Source of the DNA: Clostridiales bacterium COT073_COT-073
GTDB lineage: Bacteria; Bacillota; Clostridia; Lachnospirales; Vallitaleaceae
Direction of reading: 5' to 3'
DNA length: 64,000 nt
Assembly (NCBI GenBank): GCA_003858485.1
Contig: RQYD01000020.1
Span: 1-64,000, forward strand
The stretch's first letter is position 1, and every line of letters starts with the position of its first letter. Shown here piece after piece: positions 63,515-64,000 of the stretch. The translations under genes and the position numbers were made by a program. The notes beneath the pieces were generated by a model, which saw only the letters and a list, made by a program, of their open reading frames with translations, ran no database searches and was not told the DNA's origin.

Positions 63515-64000
63515 TTAATTTATTGATATTTCATTAAGGTCCCCGCAGCAATACTCATAAAGCTTATCGACAACTTCAAAACCCATTTTTTCGTACATTT
63601 CTTTTGGGGTATCATTGGCATCAGCATGCAGAAATAATACATTGCCCTGTGTTCGTTTGACCACTTCCTCAATGATGGTAGTGGCGATGTATTTGCCACG
63701 ATAATCCGTATCAACAAGTAGTCCGTCAAAGCAGGCAGCCCCATCTGCTACAAAATAGTAACATACTCCAACTAATCGCTCCTCCAGATACGCCCCGATA
63801 TAATTCAGTTTCTCATAATTATGACGAATATTGCGAACGGTAAAATCCCTGCCGTAGATTTCGCCATAATGCTTTAGCTCGATTTCCTCCAGCTCCTCGA
63901 TAGTCGGCACATCAAATCTCACATCCGGATTGGTTTTCCACTCCGCTCTGTCCTCTTTTAATGCCATCGTCAGAGTAATTCCTTCTTCTATGCCAAAGCT
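63515..64000 (-). CDS. GNAT acetyltransferase, 5' end beyond window
   Basis: A GNAT-family protein with LVDTDYRGKYIATTIIEEVVKR (acetyl-CoA loop) and PKEMYEKMGFEVV near the C-terminus. An internal ATG would give 150 residues from 63967, but the frame stays open to the window edge (…GIEEGITLTMALKED), so the true start is probably outside. First visible gene of the GNAT-ParB-like-methyltransferase unit. Substrate unknown. Confidence 0.8.
   Translation of the reverse strand, partial: SFGIEEGITLTMALKEDRAEWKTNPDVRFDVPTIEELEEIELKHYGEIYGRDFTVRNIRHNYEKLNYIGAYLEERLVGVCYYFVADGAACFDGLLVDTDYRGKYIATTIIEEVVKRTQGNVLFLHADANDTPKEMYEKMGFEVVDKLYEYCCGDLNEISIN

Noticed and set aside
1-64000. CRISPR array, tRNA or rRNA genes
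   Set aside because: No regularly spaced repeats, no cloverleaf and no conserved rRNA segment were found on either strand by reading.

Overview
The window is AT-rich DNA of a Gram-positive, low-GC anaerobe, most likely a member of the Clostridia (Eubacteriales). Supporting signs are strong AGGAGG-type ribosome sites, sigma-A promoters, lipobox lipoproteins, an S-layer-homology (SLH) enzyme, an LPXTG adhesin, flavin/ETF-based acyl-CoA chemistry and a LexA box of the Gram-positive type. The genus cannot be fixed by reading. No rRNA, tRNA, CRISPR array, transposase or integrase was seen. Nearly all genes lie on the minus strand.

Layout. 0.2-1.8 kb: a small Cys-rich membrane protein, a DUF697-type GTPase and a broken satD. 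2.0-8.1 kb: TrkA-TrkH potassium uptake with an NlpC/P60 protein, then SppA with an XRE repressor and a small membrane protein. 8.4-11.2 kb: an MBL-fold hydrolase and a LexA-controlled Y-family polymerase with a truncated partner. 11.4-18.8 kb: a sugar ABC importer with a sugar isomerase and a Gfo/Idh dehydrogenase. 20.5-26.2 kb: an ascorbate-type PTS with a fused regulator-EIIA, an orphan TrpA-like aldolase and an acetamidase-family protein. 26.7-32.4 kb: a serpin lipoprotein, an ECF sigma/anti-sigma pair, a hydrolase remnant and an SLH-GH18 protein.

32.5-56.2 kb is a catabolic block bracketed by an exact 48-bp direct repeat. It holds (i) an acyl-CoA operon (acyl-CoA dehydrogenase, MaoC hydratase, SDR, CoA-transferase, GntP permease, CoA ligase, EtfB, EtfA); (ii) a polyol/sugar cluster (unknown membrane protein, FGGY kinase, SDR, SorC regulator, GlpK-like kinase, GlpA-like dehydrogenase, FAD/NAD oxidoreductase, DUF1667 protein) that ends in a RuBisCO-like protein (RLP); and (iii) tetR with an enoate-reductase-type flavoenzyme. 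Palindromic operators of consensus TTAGAAT-AT-ATTCTAA flank perfect sigma-A promoters in front of both (i) and (iii). One TetR protein therefore probably controls both, and the RLP cluster looks inserted between two halves of an older divergent regulon.

56.2-64 kb: a DUF4349 lipoprotein with a poly-C tract upstream, a small lipoprotein, a large vWA/Cna_B LPXTG adhesin broken by two frameshifts, a methyltransferase, a ParB-like protein and an acetyltransferase cut by the window edge. A family of MITE-like inverted repeats ending in TAACTCAAC is scattered through the window.

The strongest candidates for undescribed biology are the RLP-terminated polyol cluster and the PTS operon associated with a TrpA-like enzyme and an amidase.
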